Assembly (NCBI RefSeq): GCF_035984655.1
Contig: NZ_JAXCHT010000002.1
Coordinates: 124,001 to 188,000, forward strand
Direction: 5' to 3'
DNA: 64,000 bases
From: Actimicrobium sp035984655
Lineage (GTDB): Bacteria > Pseudomonadota > Gammaproteobacteria > Burkholderiales > Burkholderiaceae_D
The notes under the pieces were generated by a model. The model did not search any database. It saw only the letters and a program-made list of their open reading frames with translations, and was not told the DNA's origin. Within the stretch, counting starts at the first letter, position 1, and every line of letters begins with the position of its first letter. Shown here in pieces: positions 27,815-37,069 of the stretch. Made by a program: the position numbers and the translations under genes.

Positions 27815-28525
27815 ATGCAAAGACCGATCGCCCAATACCGCTACTACGATTTTGTCATGGCGGCATTCGTCACCGTGCTGCTGTGCTCGAACCTGATCGG
27901 TGCAGCCAAGGCGGCGCAGGTCACGCTGCCGGTGCTGGGGACCGTGACGTTTGGCGCCGGCGTGCTGTTTTTTCCAATCTCCTACATCTTTGGCGATGTG
28001 CTGACCGAAGTGTATGGCTACGGCCGCGACCGCCGGGTCATCTGGGCCGGCTTCGGCGCGCTGGTCTTTGCCGCCGTGATGGCTGCCGTGGTGCTGGCCC
28101 TGACGCCGGTAAACGATGCCTTCAACAACAACTATCAACAGCATCTGGAGGCCGTCTTCGGCAACACCTGGCGCATTGTCACCGGCTCGATCATCGCATT
28201 CTGGAGCGGCAGTTTCGTCAACAGCTACGTGATGGCGAAAATGAAGGTGCGCATGCAGGGCCGTCATCTGTGGATGCGCACCATTGGTTCGACGTTGTGT
28301 GGTGAGCTGGTGGATTCGGGATTGTTCTACGTGATCGCCTTCTACGGTATCTGGTCGAACCAGCAGTTGCTGGCCGTAACCGTCACCCAGTACGTACTCA
28401 AGACCGGCTGGGAAGTGGTGATGACGCCAGTGACGTACCGGGTGGTGGCTTTCCTCAAACGCAAAGAAAATGAAGACTATTTCGATACCCACACCAACTT
28501 CAATCCGTTCAAGTTGAAGTCTTGA
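27815..28525 (+). CDS. yhhQ: Queuosine precursor transporter (YhhQ family)
   Basis: A 236-residue membrane protein with six helices. The DUF165/vitamin-uptake-like signature is visible as GVLFFPISYIFGDVLTEVYG, SFVNSYVMAKMK and GELVDSGLFYVIAFYG. Family members import preQ0/preQ1, precursors of the tRNA nucleoside queuosine. The ATG at 27815 (MQRPIAQYRYYDF) gives the usual length; an ATG five codons earlier (27800) is also possible. It follows the broken porin gene by 90 bp but is functionally unrelated. No queuosine biosynthetic gene is nearby. Confidence 0.88.
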   Translation: MQRPIAQYRYYDFVMAAFVTVLLCSNLIGAAKAAQVTLPVLGTVTFGAGVLFFPISYIFGDVLTEVYGYGRDRRVIWAGFGALVFAAVMAAVVLALTPVNDAFNNNYQQHLEAVFGNTWRIVTGSIIAFWSGSFVNSYVMAKMKVRMQGRHLWMRTIGSTLCGELVDSGLFYVIAFYGIWSNQQLLAVTVTQYVLKTGWEVVMTPVTYRVVAFLKRKENEDYFDTHTNFNPFKLKS

Positions 28526-28651
28526 CGGAACGCGACTGAAAGTTTGGGTGCGGTAACGAACGGTGAGGCGGCGGGTGGCCGGCCATACTGCTGGTGTGGC
28601 GCTGATTCAGGCGCATCCATGCAGCCCTCATCCCATCAAAAGGAATTCATC

Positions 28652-28867
28652 ATGAACAACGTCAAAAATCTCATCATCACGACCGCCATCGCAGCAAGTC
28701 TGCTCGCACTGGGCGGCTGTAGCGGCATGTCGACGCGCGACAAGAACACCGCTGTCGGCGCTGGTGTGGGCGGCGTGGCGGGTGCCGTATTGACTGGCGG
28801 CAGCACTGCCGGCACGGTCGGCGGCGCGGCCGTCGGTGGCGTGATCGGCAATCAGGTCGGCAAATAA
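28652..28867 (+). CDS. Small glycine-zipper lipoprotein (OsmB-like)
   Basis: A 71-residue lipoprotein. A signal peptide ends in the lipobox LALGGC, giving a lipidated Cys followed by SGMSTRDKNTAVG. The rest is a glycine zipper (GAGVGGVAGAVLTGGSTAG, then GAAVGGVIGNQVGK), as in OsmB and related outer-membrane lipoproteins. AAAGGA stands about 8 nt before the ATG. It is probably a stand-alone, stress-inducible envelope gene followed by a strong stem-loop. Confidence 0.85.
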   Translation: MNNVKNLIITTAIAASLLALGGCSGMSTRDKNTAVGAGVGGVAGAVLTGGSTAGTVGGAAVGGVIGNQVGK

Positions 28868-28884
28868 TTCCATCTGACAGAACC

Positions 28885-28916
28885 CGTCCGGCAGGGTCGC
28901 GCGATCCTGCCGGACG
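28885..28916 (+). terminator. Long stem-loop after the glycine-zipper lipoprotein gene
   Basis: CGTCCGGCAGG and CCTGCCGGACG form an 11-bp perfect stem, extendable by three more pairs (one wobble) around a GCGC loop. It begins 17 bp after the TAA and lies before the convergent GGDEF-EAL gene. No T-tract follows on either strand, so it is either an imperfect terminator or an mRNA-stabilising hairpin. Confidence 0.55.
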
Positions 28917-28967
28917 ATGGTGCCTGACGGTGCTGGGCTAGGCTGCCGATTTCGGGCTGCCCGCCAC

Positions 28968-31667
28968 TTAGGTAGCCCAGTGCGGCTGCCGCAATCGCGC
29001 TGGAATCTCACTTGCCGGCATTGGCCGCGCAATCAGGAAACCCTGAATCTCGTTGCACCCCAATTCTTGTAGCAGGCGCAGCTGCGCATCGCTTTCGACC
29101 CCTTCGGCGACGACCGTCATGCCCAGCGCATGTGCCATCGAAATGATGGCCCTGAAAAACACCACACCCTCTTCAGTCCGATCCAGTTCGCTGGTGAACG
29201 CACGGTCGACCTTGAGCACATCGAGATCAAGCCGTTGCAGCTGCGACAGCGACGAATAGCCAGTGCCAAAATCATCGACCAGCAATCTGATCCCAAGCGC
29301 CTTCAACTCGGCCAGCGCCGACACCATGTCGGCGTGGTCGCTCATCATGCAGGATTCGGTCAACTCCACTTCGATCAGGTGGGCGGCAATGTCGTGACGC
29401 TGCATGGCATCCGCGAGTTGCTGGCATAAGTTTCCCTGGCTGAATTGACGCGGCGAGACGTTGATCGATACCGGCAACAATGGCAGTTGCTGGCGTTGCC
29501 ATTGATCGATCTGGGCGCAGGTCTTGTCGATGACCATTGCGCCGAGCTTCAGGATCAGGCCGGTTTCCTCGGCCAGCGGAATGAATTCGGTGGGGGGCAC
29601 CACTCCGCGCGTCGGGTGCAACCAGCGCACCAGCGCCTCCATGCTGCAAAAGGCACCGGTGTTGGCATCCACCCGCGGCTGGAAGAACAGCGTGAATTGA
29701 TCCTGTTCGATCGCCAGTTCCAGCTCCTTGCGCGCGGTGAGACGCGCGCTCAGGCTGGCCGACAAATGCGGTTGATAGAAACAGTAGCGCGCCTTGCCGC
29801 CGACCTTGGCCGAGTACATCGCGATGTCGGCATGCTTGAGCAGCGTCTGGGCGTCGTTGCCATTTTCCGGATACAGGCTGATGCCAATCGAGGCGCGCAC
29901 CAGCGTGCTGTCGCCGGCCACTTCGAACGGTTCATCAAACGCCGCCGCAATCCGCTGTGCGGCCTGTTCGACCGAGTCATCCTGCTGCACATGCTCCAGC
30001 ACGATGGTGAATTCGTCGCCGCCGAGGCGGGCAATGCTGTCGTGTTTTCCCAGCAGGTTGCGCAGGCGACCGGCGACCGAGCGCAGCAATTCGTCGCCGG
30101 TGCCGTGGCCCAGCAGATCGTTGATATTCTTGAAGTCATCCATGTCGACGAACAACACCGCCAGCCGGCGTCCATGCGCCGCAGCGTGCGCAATCGCGCC
30201 GGGCAGGAACTCGATCAGCCAGTGGCGGTTCGGCAGCTGGGTCAGCGCGTCGGAATTGGCGATCATCGACAGCGCTGTTGCATGCGCCCTGGTTTCCGAG
30301 ATGTCGCGCAGCGTCATTGCCAGTCCGTCGCCAAGGCGAATCAGTCGCCGTCGCAGCCACTGCATCTCGCCCTGTCCGGTCGCGCCGGCACAAAATTCGT
30401 CCTGGTGCACACCGCGATCCATTGCCTTGTCAAACAGGTCGACCAGCTGGCGCGGTTGATTGAGCAGGTCCAGCTCGGAAATTTTTTTCCCGATCAAGTC
30501 GCGGCGCGCGCTGCCGACAAACGCCGCGCCGCGCGCATTGCAGTCCTCCACTTGAAAGTCGGCCACATGGCCGTGCCTGTCGTACAGGGCATTGATCATA
30601 TAGAACCCTTCGTCGCCGGCGTCGATCGCCAGCCGATAGGTTGCTTCGATCCGGTCCGTATGGTTTCTTCGCCATGCCAGCCAGACCGAGGCTGCGGTCG
30701 CGGCCGCCGCAAGCAAGGTCAGCATGGCAGCGCCAGCGCACAGCAAGTCCCGGTAACTTTGCCTGTTGGCGCGCCAACCCGCAAAGGCATCGTCTTCGGA
30801 GCGGCCCACCGCCGCTATCCACGGCGTGTTTCTGACCGCCTCCCAGCCGACGATGCGCGGCATCTTGTCGGCAAACTGATCGGCTTCCAGCAGCGCGGCT
30901 CCGGCATTGCTGTCGAACCCATAAGGCCGGTTCAACAGGGCCGCCGACGTGCTGACAACGCGATTGCCCATCCTGACGGCATGGACCTTGCCGCTGCGTC
31001 CGCCCAGCAGCAGGAAACCGTGCTGCCCGAGTCGCGCGTCGGCATAAAATTTCAGCAGGGTGGCAGGCATCACGATAACCTCGACCATGCCGTCAAACCC
31101 GCCATCGGGCAGGCCGAGCCGGCGCGTGAAATGGATAGCCGGCGGGATAGCCGGCGCGGCCGCGTGCGTGGCAGGAAACCCGGTGCTGATCTGTAGCGTT
31201 GAACTGGTGCTGGCCGCCCGCAACAGGGCCGGGTCGCTTGCAGCGGGAGGTGAGCCGGCCGGCAGCGCGCGCGTACTGGTCAGCGTTATGCCGCTGGCAC
31301 TGACGATGCTGACGAACATCTGCTCGGTGGCCGGGTACAGTCCGCGCCGGTCTGGCGCGGCCAGATCGAGATGGCGCTGCGACGACTCCCAGTCGTGTTT
31401 GACGTGCCGCGTGATCTGGTCGATCTGTTCGACCAGCCGTGCCAGATCCTCGGCGTATGCCTGGGCCAGCGCCTCTGTGTCGCGCAAGGCGAGCGATTCG
31501 CTGCTGGATTTTTCGTTTGCCATGCGGGCGTCGATCAAGCCCCACATCGCGGTGCCAAGCAGTACCGCCAGCAGTGGCCAGAGCAGAATCAGATACAGTT
31601 TGTCGCGGACAAATCCGGTGTGCACCTGACCAGGTGCCTGGAACTGAGCGCGATTGAAACTCGGCAT
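28968..31667 (-). CDS. Membrane-bound sensor-PAS-GGDEF-EAL cyclic-di-GMP protein
   Basis: An 899-residue inner-membrane protein. Helix 1 (LYLILLWPLLAVLLGTAMWG) and a second helix (LLCAGAAMLTLLAAAATAAS) enclose a periplasmic sensory region of about 270 residues of the dCache/CHASE kind. PAS, GGDEF and EAL domains follow. The cyclase motif LGGDEF is intact, but its inhibitory site reads GKHD instead of RxxD, so product inhibition may be lost. The EAL signature SMEALVRWLHP and loop DDFGTGYSSL are complete. The start at 31667 (MPSFNRAQF) has AGGAAA upstream; an earlier ATG at 31727 lacks support. It is divergent from the M3 peptidase gene. Confidence 0.9.
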   Translation of the reverse strand: MPSFNRAQFQAPGQVHTGFVRDKLYLILLWPLLAVLLGTAMWGLIDARMANEKSSSESLALRDTEALAQAYAEDLARLVEQIDQITRHVKHDWESSQRHLDLAAPDRRGLYPATEQMFVSIVSASGITLTSTRALPAGSPPAASDPALLRAASTSSTLQISTGFPATHAAAPAIPPAIHFTRRLGLPDGGFDGMVEVIVMPATLLKFYADARLGQHGFLLLGGRSGKVHAVRMGNRVVSTSAALLNRPYGFDSNAGAALLEADQFADKMPRIVGWEAVRNTPWIAAVGRSEDDAFAGWRANRQSYRDLLCAGAAMLTLLAAAATAASVWLAWRRNHTDRIEATYRLAIDAGDEGFYMINALYDRHGHVADFQVEDCNARGAAFVGSARRDLIGKKISELDLLNQPRQLVDLFDKAMDRGVHQDEFCAGATGQGEMQWLRRRLIRLGDGLAMTLRDISETRAHATALSMIANSDALTQLPNRHWLIEFLPGAIAHAAAHGRRLAVLFVDMDDFKNINDLLGHGTGDELLRSVAGRLRNLLGKHDSIARLGGDEFTIVLEHVQQDDSVEQAAQRIAAAFDEPFEVAGDSTLVRASIGISLYPENGNDAQTLLKHADIAMYSAKVGGKARYCFYQPHLSASLSARLTARKELELAIEQDQFTLFFQPRVDANTGAFCSMEALVRWLHPTRGVVPPTEFIPLAEETGLILKLGAMVIDKTCAQIDQWQRQQLPLLPVSINVSPRQFSQGNLCQQLADAMQRHDIAAHLIEVELTESCMMSDHADMVSALAELKALGIRLLVDDFGTGYSSLSQLQRLDLDVLKVDRAFTSELDRTEEGVVFFRAIISMAHALGMTVVAEGVESDAQLRLLQELGCNEIQGFLIARPMPASEIPARLRQPHWAT

Positions 31668-31885
31668 GGGGCGGTTTCCTGATAGCGTGTTGCCGGGCAA
31701 GGGAAGCGTGACAGCAATGCAGTACATTGCTAATGCGCAATGTTGCAGGCGTTAGCATGGCATCATTCTGCGAAAGTTGGTAGATGTTAATGCGAAACTT
31801 ATGGTATTTACGGTTGGCAATTCGATATTCCTCGACGTACCGATTTGACGGATAATTCGTCACCGATTGTTCACCCACCTCCAGA

Positions 31886-33748
31886 ATGGCAACCATGCAA
31901 AAACCTGTTCTTTTCCTGCTCCTCGCCCTTGGCGCAGCGCAACTTTCCAGTGCCGCCGAGAGCATCAACCCGCGCTGGAACCTGGCGGATGTCTATCCGT
32001 CCACCGAGGCGTGGCAGGCTGACGCGAGCAAGCTGGAGGGGCAGGTCAAGGAATTCGCCGGATGCCGCGGCCATCTCGGCGAGAGCGTCAAGCGTTTCAA
32101 GCAATGCATGGATCTGCGTGCCGACCTGAGCAAGCGGCTCGATCGCCTCGCCATCTATGCCAACGAGACGCACGCGGAAGATACCGGCAACACAGCCGGC
32201 CTCGAACTGAACCAGAAGACAGAAATCCTGGGCGCGCGGGTCGAAGAGAGCGGGTCCTTTTTCCGCCCTGAGATTTTGGCGCTGGGGCAAAAAAAGGTCA
32301 GTGCCATGCTGGCTGGCGACAAGTCGCTGGCGATCTATCGTCAGCCGCTCGACAACCTGTTGCGTGCCGCGCCGCACACGCTCGACGCCAAAGGCGAGGC
32401 ACTCATTGCCAGCTTTGGCCTGACTGCCAACAGCGCCCAGTCGGTGTATTCGATTCTGTCGAACGCCGACATGCCATGGCCGAAAGTCACGCTGTCCGAC
32501 GGCAAGGAAGTCACGCTGGATCAATCCGGCTACACGCAATACCGGGGCGTCGCCAATCGCGACGATCGCAAGAAAGTCTTCGATGCATTCTGGACAACGT
32601 GGCATGCCTTCGAGCGCACCTATGGCGTGACGTTTTATGAACACCTGAAGCAGGATTCGATCGACGCCAAGGTCCGCAACTATCCCGATTCGATCACCAA
32701 GGCACTCGATACCAACAAGATTCCGGTCGCGGTCTACAACACGCTGATCGAGCAGACCAATGCCAATCTGCCGACGCTGCATCGCTACTTTGCGCTGCGC
32801 GCCAAGCTGCTCGGCATCAAGGACATGCGCTATTACGATATCTATCCACCGCTGGTGAAGGGCGATTTCAAGTACCCGATCGAACAGGGCAACGCGTTGA
32901 TGCTGGCGTCGGTCAAGCCGCTCGGCGACGACTACGTGAAGGCGATGGAGAAGGGTGTCGGCAGTCGCTGGATGGATGTCTACCCGCGTCCGCGCAAGCT
33001 GTCGGGTGCGCACATGGCCGGCGATGCGTATGACGTGCATCCGGTGATCCTGCTCAATTACACCGATGACTACAACTCGGTGTCGACGCTGGCGCACGAA
33101 TGGGGTCACGCGATGCACACCGTGCTGGCCAACGCCGCCCAACCCTACGTGACGGCCGGCTATCCGATCTTCACGGCGGAGATTGCCTCCACCACCAACG
33201 AAGGCCTGTTGCTGGCGCGCATGCTGAAGATTTCGAAGACCGATGACGAGCGCCTGCTGTATCTGGGCTCGGCGCTGGAAAATCTGCGCGGGACATTTTT
33301 CCGCCAAGCGATGTTTGCCGAGTTCGAGCGCGATGTGCATGCGCGGGTTGATCGTGGCGAATCGCTGACTGGCGAAGGCTTGACCAAGATCTATGGCGAT
33401 ATCCTGCGCCGCTACCACGGTGACAAAGAGGGCGTTGTCACGATCGACGATGTGTACGCGACGGAATGGGCGTTCATTCCGCATTTCTACAATTCGTTCT
33501 ACGTGTTCCAGTACGCCACCTCGATTTCTGCCGGGTCGCTGTTCGCCGAGTCCATTCTGGCCAACAAGCCGGGCGCGCGCGAACGGTATCTGGGTGTACT
33601 CAAGTCGGGCAGCTCGGCCTATCCGTATGAACTCGTGAAGGCGGCCGGCGTTGACCTGGCGACCCCGGCGCCGTACCAGGCGGTGGTGGCGAGCATGAAC
33701 CGGATCATGGACGAGATCGAAGCCATCGTGGCACGTCGCAAAAACTGA
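31886..33748 (+). CDS. M3-family oligoendopeptidase (PepF-like), exported
   Basis: A zinc metallopeptidase of about 620 residues. A signal peptide (LFLLLALGAAQLSSAAES) precedes an oligoendopeptidase F-like body that opens with NPRWNLADVYPSTEAWQADA. The catalytic motif is HEWGH in STLAHEWGHAMHTVL (about residue 404), with the third ligand Glu expected in FTAEIASTTNEGLLLARM. The family cleaves short peptides; export would place it in the periplasm, unlike classical cytoplasmic PepF. Start codons at 31886 and 31895 are both possible. A strong terminator follows. Confidence 0.9.
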   Translation: MATMQKPVLFLLLALGAAQLSSAAESINPRWNLADVYPSTEAWQADASKLEGQVKEFAGCRGHLGESVKRFKQCMDLRADLSKRLDRLAIYANETHAEDTGNTAGLELNQKTEILGARVEESGSFFRPEILALGQKKVSAMLAGDKSLAIYRQPLDNLLRAAPHTLDAKGEALIASFGLTANSAQSVYSILSNADMPWPKVTLSDGKEVTLDQSGYTQYRGVANRDDRKKVFDAFWTTWHAFERTYGVTFYEHLKQDSIDAKVRNYPDSITKALDTNKIPVAVYNTLIEQTNANLPTLHRYFALRAKLLGIKDMRYYDIYPPLVKGDFKYPIEQGNALMLASVKPLGDDYVKAMEKGVGSRWMDVYPRPRKLSGAHMAGDAYDVHPVILLNYTDDYNSVSTLAHEWGHAMHTVLANAAQPYVTAGYPIFTAEIASTTNEGLLLARMLKISKTDDERLLYLGSALENLRGTFFRQAMFAEFERDVHARVDRGESLTGEGLTKIYGDILRRYHGDKEGVVTIDDVYATEWAFIPHFYNSFYVFQYATSISAGSLFAESILANKPGARERYLGVLKSGSSAYPYELVKAAGVDLATPAPYQAVVASMNRIMDEIEAIVARRKN

Positions 33749-33764
33749 TTGGCAGTACAACAGG

Positions 33765-33801
33765 AACGGGCGCAAATCGATGGATTTGCGCCCGTTTTTT
33801 T
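33765..33801 (+). terminator. Strong rho-independent terminator of the M3 peptidase gene
   Basis: A 14-bp perfect stem (AACGGGCGCAAATC / GATTTGCGCCCGTT) with loop GATG is followed directly by a run of T residues to 33801. It ends the rightward peptidase transcript, 17 bp after the stop codon. Confidence 0.92.
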
Positions 33802-33816
33802 ATGCCAGAACGGATT

Positions 33817-34143
33817 TCAGTCAGAGCGGGGTTTGGTCGGGAACGCAGCGAAGGGCAACAAGCCCTGGAACAAGGCGGCGGTTTGTCCCAGCAGCGTGTT
33901 CTGCAGTTCGGTGAAGTTGGCGAAGGTTTCCTGCAGCGCGTCGGCCGGCATCATGCTTTCAGTCTGCTCGGACCACAGCTTGCCATCCCGATAGCCGCCC
34001 TGATGTTGCCGTAACGTGAACTGGTCGCCGTTGCCGGTCAACTCCCAGCGGCTATATTGCATCTGGAAAAACGGCATCGGTTGCGTGACCTGGCTGGGCT
34101 GCAGCAGCGCCCACGGATTGAAGGGAATGAGCTCGTTGCGCAT
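33817..34143 (-). CDS. Hypothetical protein
   Basis: A 108-residue soluble protein starting MRNELIPFNPWALLQPSQVT. A beta-rich centre (YSRWELTGNGDQFTLRQHQG) is followed by an amphipathic helix ending LQNTLLGQTAALFQGLLPF. AGGAG stands 8 nt before the ATG. The helical tail is loosely phasin-like, but I do not recognise a family. It lies 58 bp downstream of pqiC on the same strand and may belong to that transcript. Confidence 0.6.
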   Translation of the reverse strand: MRNELIPFNPWALLQPSQVTQPMPFFQMQYSRWELTGNGDQFTLRQHQGGYRDGKLWSEQTESMMPADALQETFANFTELQNTLLGQTAALFQGLLPFAAFPTKPRSD

Positions 34144-34201
34144 CGAATTTCTCCTCGGGGAATTGAGAAACCGTTCGACTGCACCGACCCGTTCCTGTTC
34201 C

Positions 34202-34795
34202 CTATGGCGCGCGTTCGAGTGCGCCGATGGCGGCGGCGATGTCGCGGCTCAGCGCTGCCAGCGCGCGACCGTGCGCGGCGGCAACCGCGTCATGGTCGGC
34301 TCCCTGCACCGGTTCGCGCAATGTGGTCAGGCCGCTTTTCGCCGGGCGTCCGGCAGACTGAATGCGCCAGCGCGCTTCGAGCGTGGTGGCGTCGCCGAGG
34401 CGCGCGTCAAAGCGCAAGATATCAACGGCAACGTTGTACTTTGCCGTCGCACCGGCCTGCTCGCTGCGCGTGGCCACGGCCGCACCGGGCAGCAGACGGC
34501 GCAGGTTGCCGCTGATCACGCGCGGAATGGCGCGTCGCAATGACTCGGCCCAGCGCCGCGATTCCGGGATGTCGACCTGGTTGCTGCCGGATTGCAGGAC
34601 CATTTGCGGCCGGTCGATCAACTCCGGCAGGCTCAACGGGCCGACGGCGATGCTCAGGTCGCTGACGGCAGCGCTGCTGTCGATTGCCACGCTCGGCTCC
34701 AGCGTATAAAAGTGCTCGGGCGGTGCGCTGGCGCAGGCGCCCAGCAACAGGAGCGGCAGCAGGACGCAGCGGCGCAGGGACGAAACAGCGATCAT
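34202..34795 (-). CDS. pqiC: PqiC-type lipoprotein (ABC-transport auxiliary)
   Basis: A 197-residue outer-membrane lipoprotein with lipobox LLGAC at the N-terminus and the YmbA/PqiC motif FYTLEPSV directly after it. Also visible are IAVGPLSLPELIDRPQMVL and RWAESLRRAIPRVISGNLRRLL. In the Pqi system this protein forms the outer-membrane end of the PqiB lipid-transport tunnel. It is the last gene of a four-gene operon; its ATG overlaps the pqiB stop (ATGA). Confidence 0.9.
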   Translation of the reverse strand: MIAVSSLRRCVLLPLLLLGACASAPPEHFYTLEPSVAIDSSAAVSDLSIAVGPLSLPELIDRPQMVLQSGSNQVDIPESRRWAESLRRAIPRVISGNLRRLLPGAAVATRSEQAGATAKYNVAVDILRFDARLGDATTLEARWRIQSAGRPAKSGLTTLREPVQGADHDAVAAAHGRALAALSRDIAAAIGALERAP

Positions 34796-36426
34796 GGGTT
34801 TTCCTTTTTGCCGCGGATCAGGGATTCCGGATGGCGATCGAGATAGTCGGTCAGCGAGCGTAGGGCCTGTGCGGCGCGGCTGACATCACGCAGGGTTTCG
34901 CGCAGGTCCTGCTGCAACGGCGCGTCGCTGGCCAGCACGCTGTCGGCGCTGGCAACGGTTTTGCGGACCTGTTCCAGCGTGGCGCGCATTTCCGGTGCGA
35001 GTTCGGTATCGAGACGCTTGACCAGTTTGTCCGTGCTTTTGAGCGTGCTGTCGAGGGACTGCATTGCGGTGCGCAAATCGGCCGCAATCTGTTCCATCGG
35101 CACCTTGTCGAGGCGGCGCGCGATGCGGCTCAGAATGCTCTGCAATTCTTCCAGCGTGCCCGGAACGGTCGGCAGCACGATCGGCGATTGCTTCCAGTCG
35201 ATCCTGGTCCTGGCCGCATCCGGGAAGAAATCCAGCCCGACGAACAATTGTCCGGTCAGCAGGTTGCCGCTCTTGAGCTGCGCGCGCAGTCCGCGCTTGA
35301 CCAGTTTGTCGAGCAATTCCGGACTGTCATCGGGCGGCGTTTCGGTGGCGGACTTGCGACGGCGCGATTGCAGACGCTGCGGGTACAGGTTGACCTCGAC
35401 CGGGAAACGCATCGCACCGGTGGCCTTGTCGTATTCCAGATCGATGCTGGTGACCTCGCCGATCACAATGCCGCGAAAATCGACCGGCGCACCCAGGCTC
35501 AGCCCGCGCACCGAGTCTTCGAAATACAGCAGCGCCTTGTGCACCACCGCTTCCTCGTACTTGAGCGCGGCATCGCGGTTCGGGTACAGCTTGAACTCGG
35601 CATTGGCCGCTGCCTCGGCGGTGGTCGGCATGTCCGCCGGCGCGGCGAAACTGACGCCGCCCGACAGGATCGCCGCCAGCGATTCGGTATTGACCTTGAC
35701 GCCATTGGCATCCACGCTCAGCTCGACGCCGCTGGATTGCCAGAAGCGTGCATTGGTGGTGACGTACTTGTCGTACGGCGCATTGACGAAGCCATGCAGG
35801 ATCACGCCAGTGCCGTTCGGATCGAGCTCATACGCGGCGATCTGGCCGACCTGGATGTGGCGGAAAAAAATCGGCGCGCCGATATCGAGCGAACCAATCT
35901 GGTCGGCGTGCAGCACGAATTGCCGTCCGGCCAGGCCGGTCAGCACGAAGGGCGGCACATCAAGGCCGGTGAATTCGGTGCGCGCTTCTTCCGACTTGCC
36001 GGCGTCGACGCCGATGTAGGAGCCCGACAGCAGCGTGCCCAGACCCGAGATGCCGCCGGCGCCGACGCGTGGCCGCACGACCCAGAAACGGGTGTCTTCG
36101 CGCAGGAAGCTGTCGGCGCTCTTGACCAGTTGTGCGGTGACGATGACCTGCTTGCGGTCCGGCGACAGCGAGATGCGGCCGACCGTGCCGATATCGACAT
36201 CCTTGTACTTGATGCGCGTCTTGCCGGCTTCCAGCCCTTCGGCATTCTTGAAGTTGATGGTGATGGTCGGGCCGCGCGAGAGCAGTGCCTGAACCAGGAT
36301 GGTGCCGCCGATGAGGGCGGCGATCACCGGAATCAGCCAGATCAGCCAGGGTGACCAGTACCAGCGCGGCGCCTGCACTGCCAGCGGCAATTGGGCGCGG
36401 GGGATATCGTCGTTCGGTTCAGTCAT
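34792..36426 (-). CDS. pqiB: Intermembrane lipid transport protein PqiB (MCE domains)
   Basis: A 544-residue MCE-domain protein. One N-terminal membrane helix (WSPWLIWLIPVIAALIGGTI) anchors three MCE/MlaD domains, beginning TITINFKNAEGLEAGKTRIK, GRQFVLHADQIGSLDIGAPI and ALLYFEDSVRGLSLGAPVDF. The MCE rings stack into a needle across the periplasm that carries lipids between membranes. A long alpha-helical C-terminus (about 440-530) would form the coiled-coil tube. It overlaps the upstream PqiA-type gene by 8 bp and pqiC by 4 bp. Confidence 0.94.
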   Translation of the reverse strand: MTEPNDDIPRAQLPLAVQAPRWYWSPWLIWLIPVIAALIGGTILVQALLSRGPTITINFKNAEGLEAGKTRIKYKDVDIGTVGRISLSPDRKQVIVTAQLVKSADSFLREDTRFWVVRPRVGAGGISGLGTLLSGSYIGVDAGKSEEARTEFTGLDVPPFVLTGLAGRQFVLHADQIGSLDIGAPIFFRHIQVGQIAAYELDPNGTGVILHGFVNAPYDKYVTTNARFWQSSGVELSVDANGVKVNTESLAAILSGGVSFAAPADMPTTAEAAANAEFKLYPNRDAALKYEEAVVHKALLYFEDSVRGLSLGAPVDFRGIVIGEVTSIDLEYDKATGAMRFPVEVNLYPQRLQSRRRKSATETPPDDSPELLDKLVKRGLRAQLKSGNLLTGQLFVGLDFFPDAARTRIDWKQSPIVLPTVPGTLEELQSILSRIARRLDKVPMEQIAADLRTAMQSLDSTLKSTDKLVKRLDTELAPEMRATLEQVRKTVASADSVLASDAPLQQDLRETLRDVSRAAQALRSLTDYLDRHPESLIRGKKENP

Positions 36427-37069
36427 TGTCGGTCTTTATAAAATCCCAGATAAGGCGTGGATCGAAGCTCTTGGCCGCCAGCAGGGTGAGCACCACCACG
36501 GTGCCGAATGCCGCCGCGCCCGGTCCGGCCTCGACGGTGGCAAACGATTTGATCTGCACCAGCGCCACCAGCAACGCCACCACGTAAATGTCGAGCATGG
36601 ACCAGCGTCCGATCGCTTCGACCACGCGGTACAGGCGGGCCCGGTGCAGCGGTAGCCAGACCGAACGACGCTGTACCGAAATGGTCAGCAGCGTCAACGC
36701 CAGCAGCTTGAACAGCGGAATCACGATGCTCGCCATGAACACGATCAACGCCAGCATACGCGAGCCGGACTCCCACAGGTACACCACGCCGCTCATGATG
36801 GTGTCAGTCTGGATTTTTGCCAGCGAACCGGTCTGCATGATCGGCAGCAAATTGGCCGGAATGTACAGGATGTAGGCGGCAATCAGATAGGCCCAGGTAT
36901 GCAGGACGCTGCGATGGATGCGCGAACACAGCGGGGCGGCGCAACGCGGGCAATTGCCGGCATTGCCATGCCGCGCCGGCCGGCACAGCAAACCGCAGGC
37001 GCTGCAGGAAAGCAGGCCCTGGGTGGCAGCGGTAGCGCCGGCAAGGGGGCGTGGTCGCGACTCAGCCAT
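36419..37069 (-). CDS. pqiA: PqiA-type membrane protein, second half
   Basis: A 216-residue inner-membrane protein. A zinc-ribbon-like CSACGLLC...CPRC segment is followed by four helices typical of one PqiA domain (TWAYLIAAYILYIPANLLPI, GSRMLALIVFMASIVIPLFK). Enterobacterial PqiA is a single protein of about 417 residues with two such domains; here each domain has its own gene. Its start overlaps the end of the first PqiA gene (ATGGCTGA) and its end overlaps pqiB. The family works with PqiB in envelope lipid trafficking. Confidence 0.9.
   Translation of the reverse strand: MAESRPRPLAGATAATQGLLSCSACGLLCRPARHGNAGNCPRCAAPLCSRIHRSVLHTWAYLIAAYILYIPANLLPIMQTGSLAKIQTDTIMSGVVYLWESGSRMLALIVFMASIVIPLFKLLALTLLTISVQRRSVWLPLHRARLYRVVEAIGRWSMLDIYVVALLVALVQIKSFATVEAGPGAAAFGTVVVLTLLAAKSFDPRLIWDFIKTDND

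Noticed and set aside
31871..33775. A leftward open frame of about 630 codons opposite the M3 peptidase gene
   Set aside because: Antisense to a gene with an intact HEWGH site and terminator; high Arg/His content is typical of a shadow frame.
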